From a virus, in IMG/VR virus record IMGVR_UViG_3300035703_000409, positions 1 to 23,737 of that record: DNA of 23,737 nt; one strand, given 5' to 3'. The translations under genes and the position numbers were made by a program. The notes under the pieces were generated by a model. It worked only from the letters and a program-made list of their open reading frames with translations, was not told the origin of the DNA and made no database searches. This document shows positions 22,379 to 23,737 of this stretch, one piece after another (positions within the stretch are counted from its first letter, which is position 1; the number at the start of each line of letters is the position of its first letter).

Positions 22379-22856
22379 GAATATCCCCATCCGGGGGGAT
22401 CCCCCCCTGTTTCAATTTGCACGCGGAAAAATTTGGGCAGGCGAGCGCATCGCCGCCCCCCAACCGTAGAGATTTATCCCCCCTGGGGGGTACCCGCCGC
22501 CCAGCGCTCTCGCGTGCCGTCTTGCGGTTGTGGCAGGACACGCACAGCGCCTGCAAGTTGTTGGCGAGATAGCGGGCACCACCGTCCTTGAGCGGCACCA
22601 CGTGGTCCACGACACGCGCCGGCACCAGTCCACCTCGCTCGCTGCACGCCCCACACAAGGGGTGCTCACGCAGGAAGGCTGCGCGCACCAGCCGCCACTG
22701 GCGGGATTGGTAGAAACCGACCTCGCCATCAAAGCCACGCCGTGCGCGTCCGTAATCGCGGTGGACGAGCGGCCGATGGGTCGGGCAGTAGCCCGGTTGT
22801 GCAAGCACCGCTGCACACCCCGGGTATCGGCATGGTGTCGGGGCTCGGCGAGGCAT
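22365..22856 (-). CDS. HNH endonuclease of the packaging module
   Basis: 163 aa with AGGGA about 6 nt before the ATG. Cysteines of a zinc site at the N-terminus (C9, C14, C24 in CRYPGC and YCPTHRP) and two CxxC pairs (C68/C71 in LCGAC and C105/C108 in LCVSC) frame the HNH core: D84-H85 in VVDHVVPL, N100, and H109-N110 in CHNRK. HNH proteins next to terminases, such as HK97 gp74, stimulate terminase cleavage at the packaging site. The glycine- and proline-rich C-terminal ~40 residues are poorly conserved in the family. The 3' end overlaps the small terminase by 14 bp and contains the two palindromes listed separately. Confidence 0.93.
   Translation of the reverse strand: MPRRAPTPCRYPGCAAVLAQPGYCPTHRPLVHRDYGRARRGFDGEVGFYQSRQWRLVRAAFLREHPLCGACSERGGLVPARVVDHVVPLKDGGARYLANNLQALCVSCHNRKTARESAGRRVPPRGDKSLRLGGGDALACPNFSACKLKQGGIPPDGDIHGRS
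22393..22406. repeat. Perfect 14-bp GC palindrome near the small terminase start
   Basis: GGGGGGATCCCCCC is its own reverse complement. It lies 15 nt upstream of the chosen TerS ATG and within the 3' end of the HNH gene, where it encodes Gly-Ile-Pro-Pro. On the minus strand the G run is seven long. It may be a protein-binding site of the packaging machinery or may partly sequester the TerS ribosome binding region in mRNA. The sequence alone does not decide. Confidence 0.6.
22478..22490. repeat. Second poly-C/poly-G inverted repeat in the HNH gene
   Basis: CCCCCCTGGGGGG pairs six bases on each side of one central base. It lies about 72 bp from the first palindrome, and on the minus strand both contain CAGGGGGG followed by AT. 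Two copies of such a rare element so close together are unlikely to come from codon use alone, but the coding sequence (Val-Pro-Pro-Arg-Gly) constrains it as well. Confidence 0.5.
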
Positions 22857-22963
22857 CGTAAGTCCCTACAAAAAGATGCGGCACACCCGCAGATTCGACT
22901 TGGCTTCCTTCGGGAACAGAGCGTTCATACGAACACCATCAACAACCCCTGAAGGAGTTTCAA
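22857..22963. promoter_or_regulatory. Divergent intergenic region, candidate promoter, operator and cos area
   Basis: 107 bp between the leftward packaging operon and the rightward DUF3489 gene. It holds TGCGG-N5-CCGCA (22877-22891), a TTCC-TTCG-GGAA stem-loop (22906-22917) and three half-sites GAAC, GTTC and GAAC at 22914, 22923 and 22931, the last two forming GTTC-ATAC-GAAC. I found no convincing -35/-10 pair on either strand. In P27-type phages the cos site commonly lies just before the HNH gene, so the cos could be here. This is a positional guess. Confidence 0.35.
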
Positions 22964-23449
22964 ATGACGACCACCCAACTCACCCCTGCCCAGCACGCCA
23001 TCCTGGCCTACGCCAATCAGCACACCGAGGGCAAGATCGCCTGGTTCCCTGAGAACATCAAAGGCGGTGCCCGCCAGAAGGTGATCGACGGCCTCTTCAA
23101 GCGCGCCCTGATCACCTACGACGGCACCGACTGGTTCATGGCTGCCGAGGGCTACGAGGCCCTTGGAGTGCCGCGCAAAGCGCCTCTGAGCGTCCAGGCC
23201 ATCGACGAGGTCATCGAAGTTGCAACAGCAACGAAACCTCGCACCCGCGACAGCAGTAAACAGGCTCAGGTGTTCGCGATGCTCAAGCGTCCCGCGGGCG
23301 CCACGATCGCGCAGATTTGCGAGGCCACCGGCTGGCAGCAGCACACGGTGCGCGGCACCTTTGCCGGCGCCTTCAAGAAAAAGCTCGGGCTCGACATCAA
23401 CTCGACCAAGGAGGCCGGCGGCGAGCGGGTCTACCGGATTGCGAGCTAG
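22964..23449 (+). CDS. DUF3489 protein, probable winged-helix
   Basis: 161 aa on the plus strand, opposite to every other gene here, with AAGGAG about 7 nt before the ATG. The C-terminal ~70 residues (KQAQVFAMLKRPAGATIAQI, ATGWQQHTVRGTFAGAFKKK, GGERVYRI) are the DUF3489 domain, which looks like a winged helix-turn-helix. The N-terminal half (LTPAQHAILAYANQHTEGKI onward) resembles a second, divergent helical unit with aromatic residues. The domain is common in proteobacteria and mobile elements and has no firm function that I know of. The gene's stop TAG shares CTAG with the convergent methyltransferase stop. Its own promoter and orientation suggest a cargo (moron-type) gene or a local regulator. 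Confidence 0.9.
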   Translation: MTTTQLTPAQHAILAYANQHTEGKIAWFPENIKGGARQKVIDGLFKRALITYDGTDWFMAAEGYEALGVPRKAPLSVQAIDEVIEVATATKPRTRDSSKQAQVFAMLKRPAGATIAQICEATGWQQHTVRGTFAGAFKKKLGLDINSTKEAGGERVYRIAS

Positions 23450-23737
23450 TCGACCGGCGCGACGGTGTCCTCAAAGCGCGTGCCATCGGCACGCGTTGCT
23501 TCTTTCCCCGTCCATTCCTGCCAACGCCGCACAATGACATCGACATACTTCGGATCGAGTTCGATCAGCCTCGCGCGACGACCGGCTTTCTCGCAGGCAA
23601 TCAGCGTCGAACCCGAGCCGCCGAAGGGATCGAGTACCAGGTCTCGGGTCTTGCTGCTGTTGCGAATGGCACGTTCAACCAGTTCGACCGGCTTCATGGT
23701 CGGATGCAGATCGTTCTTCTGTGGCTTCTTGATGTTC
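23446..23737 (-). CDS. Partial DNA methyltransferase (beta-type N4/N6, C-terminal part)
   Basis: Only the last ~96 residues are visible; the frame is open through the right edge, so the ATG at 23697 is internal. HPTMKPVELVERAIRNSS is the typical methylase stretch before motif I. Motif I is DPFGGSGSTLIACEKAGR, which binds S-adenosylmethionine, followed by RARLIELDPKYVDVIVRRWQ. Having motif I near the C-terminus means that the catalytic DPPY-type motif IV must lie upstream, outside the window. Such methylases, often with a ParB-like N-terminal domain, are frequent beside phage terminases and may protect phage DNA from host restriction. The ParB domain itself cannot be seen here. Confidence 0.92.
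   Translation of the reverse strand, partial: NIKKPQKNDLHPTMKPVELVERAIRNSSKTRDLVLDPFGGSGSTLIACEKAGRRARLIELDPKYVDVIVRRWQEWTGKEATRADGTRFEDTVAPVD

Noticed and set aside
22914-22934. LexA-type SOS box from the GAAC/GTTC half-sites
   Set aside because: The spacings (N5 and N4 in the order GAAC-GTTC-GAAC) do not match the known CTG-N10-CAG, GAAC-N4-GTTC or GTTC-N7-GTTC arrangements.

Overview
The window is the structural (late) region of a tailed double-stranded DNA phage or prophage, read almost entirely from the minus strand, so gene order runs from right to left. High GC content, GC-ending codons and the style of the proteins suggest a proteobacterial host, most likely a betaproteobacterium of the Burkholderiales. 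That host call is an inference, because no host gene is visible. No integrase, repressor, lysis cassette or tRNA is present, so the sequence alone cannot separate an integrated prophage from a free phage genome. Both ends cut through genes.

Right end (22365-23737). The C-terminal part of a beta-type DNA methyltransferase (minus) converges with a small plus-strand DUF3489 gene; their stop codons share a CTAG. A 107-bp divergent intergenic stretch then leads into an HNH endonuclease, which starts the leftward operon.

DNA packaging and head (14493-22378). The order is small terminase (P27 family), large terminase, HK97-type portal, S49 (SppA-like) prohead protease, HK97-type major capsid protein, an unrecognised head-region protein, a gp6-like connector, a head-closure protein and a gp10-like protein. 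Most junctions are ATGA or TGATG overlaps, as expected for a translationally coupled operon. A strong Rho-independent-like hairpin with a T tract lies just upstream of the capsid ribosome binding site.

Tail (4330-14490). The order copies phage lambda: tail completion/terminator protein, tube protein (V), chaperone G, chaperone GT made by a -1 frameshift at A_AAA_AAA, tape measure (H), M, L (four cysteines), K (JAMM plus NlpC/P60), I, and the tip protein J with fibronectin and LamG-like domains. The virion is therefore predicted to be a siphovirus with an HK97-like head and a lambda-like flexible tail.

Distal tail and fibre module (1-4242). It is separated from J by a GAAA-capped hairpin with a T-rich tract. 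It holds a 148-aa tail protein, a 450-aa protein built on about fourteen copies of an 18-residue repeat, a 338-aa fibre, a 316-aa unrecognised protein with an Ig-like end, and a partial gene resembling the 2OG-Fe(II) oxygenases of the TIGR02466/PF13759 type. The fibre is the most unusual item. Its C-terminal third contains eleven cysteines, every one preceded by asparagine, and it ends in six consecutive Asn-Cys pairs with cysteine as the last residue. A predicted oxygenase two genes downstream raises the possibility of a dedicated fibre-tip maturation system. Metal binding or disulfide cross-linking at the tip is an alternative that needs no enzyme.
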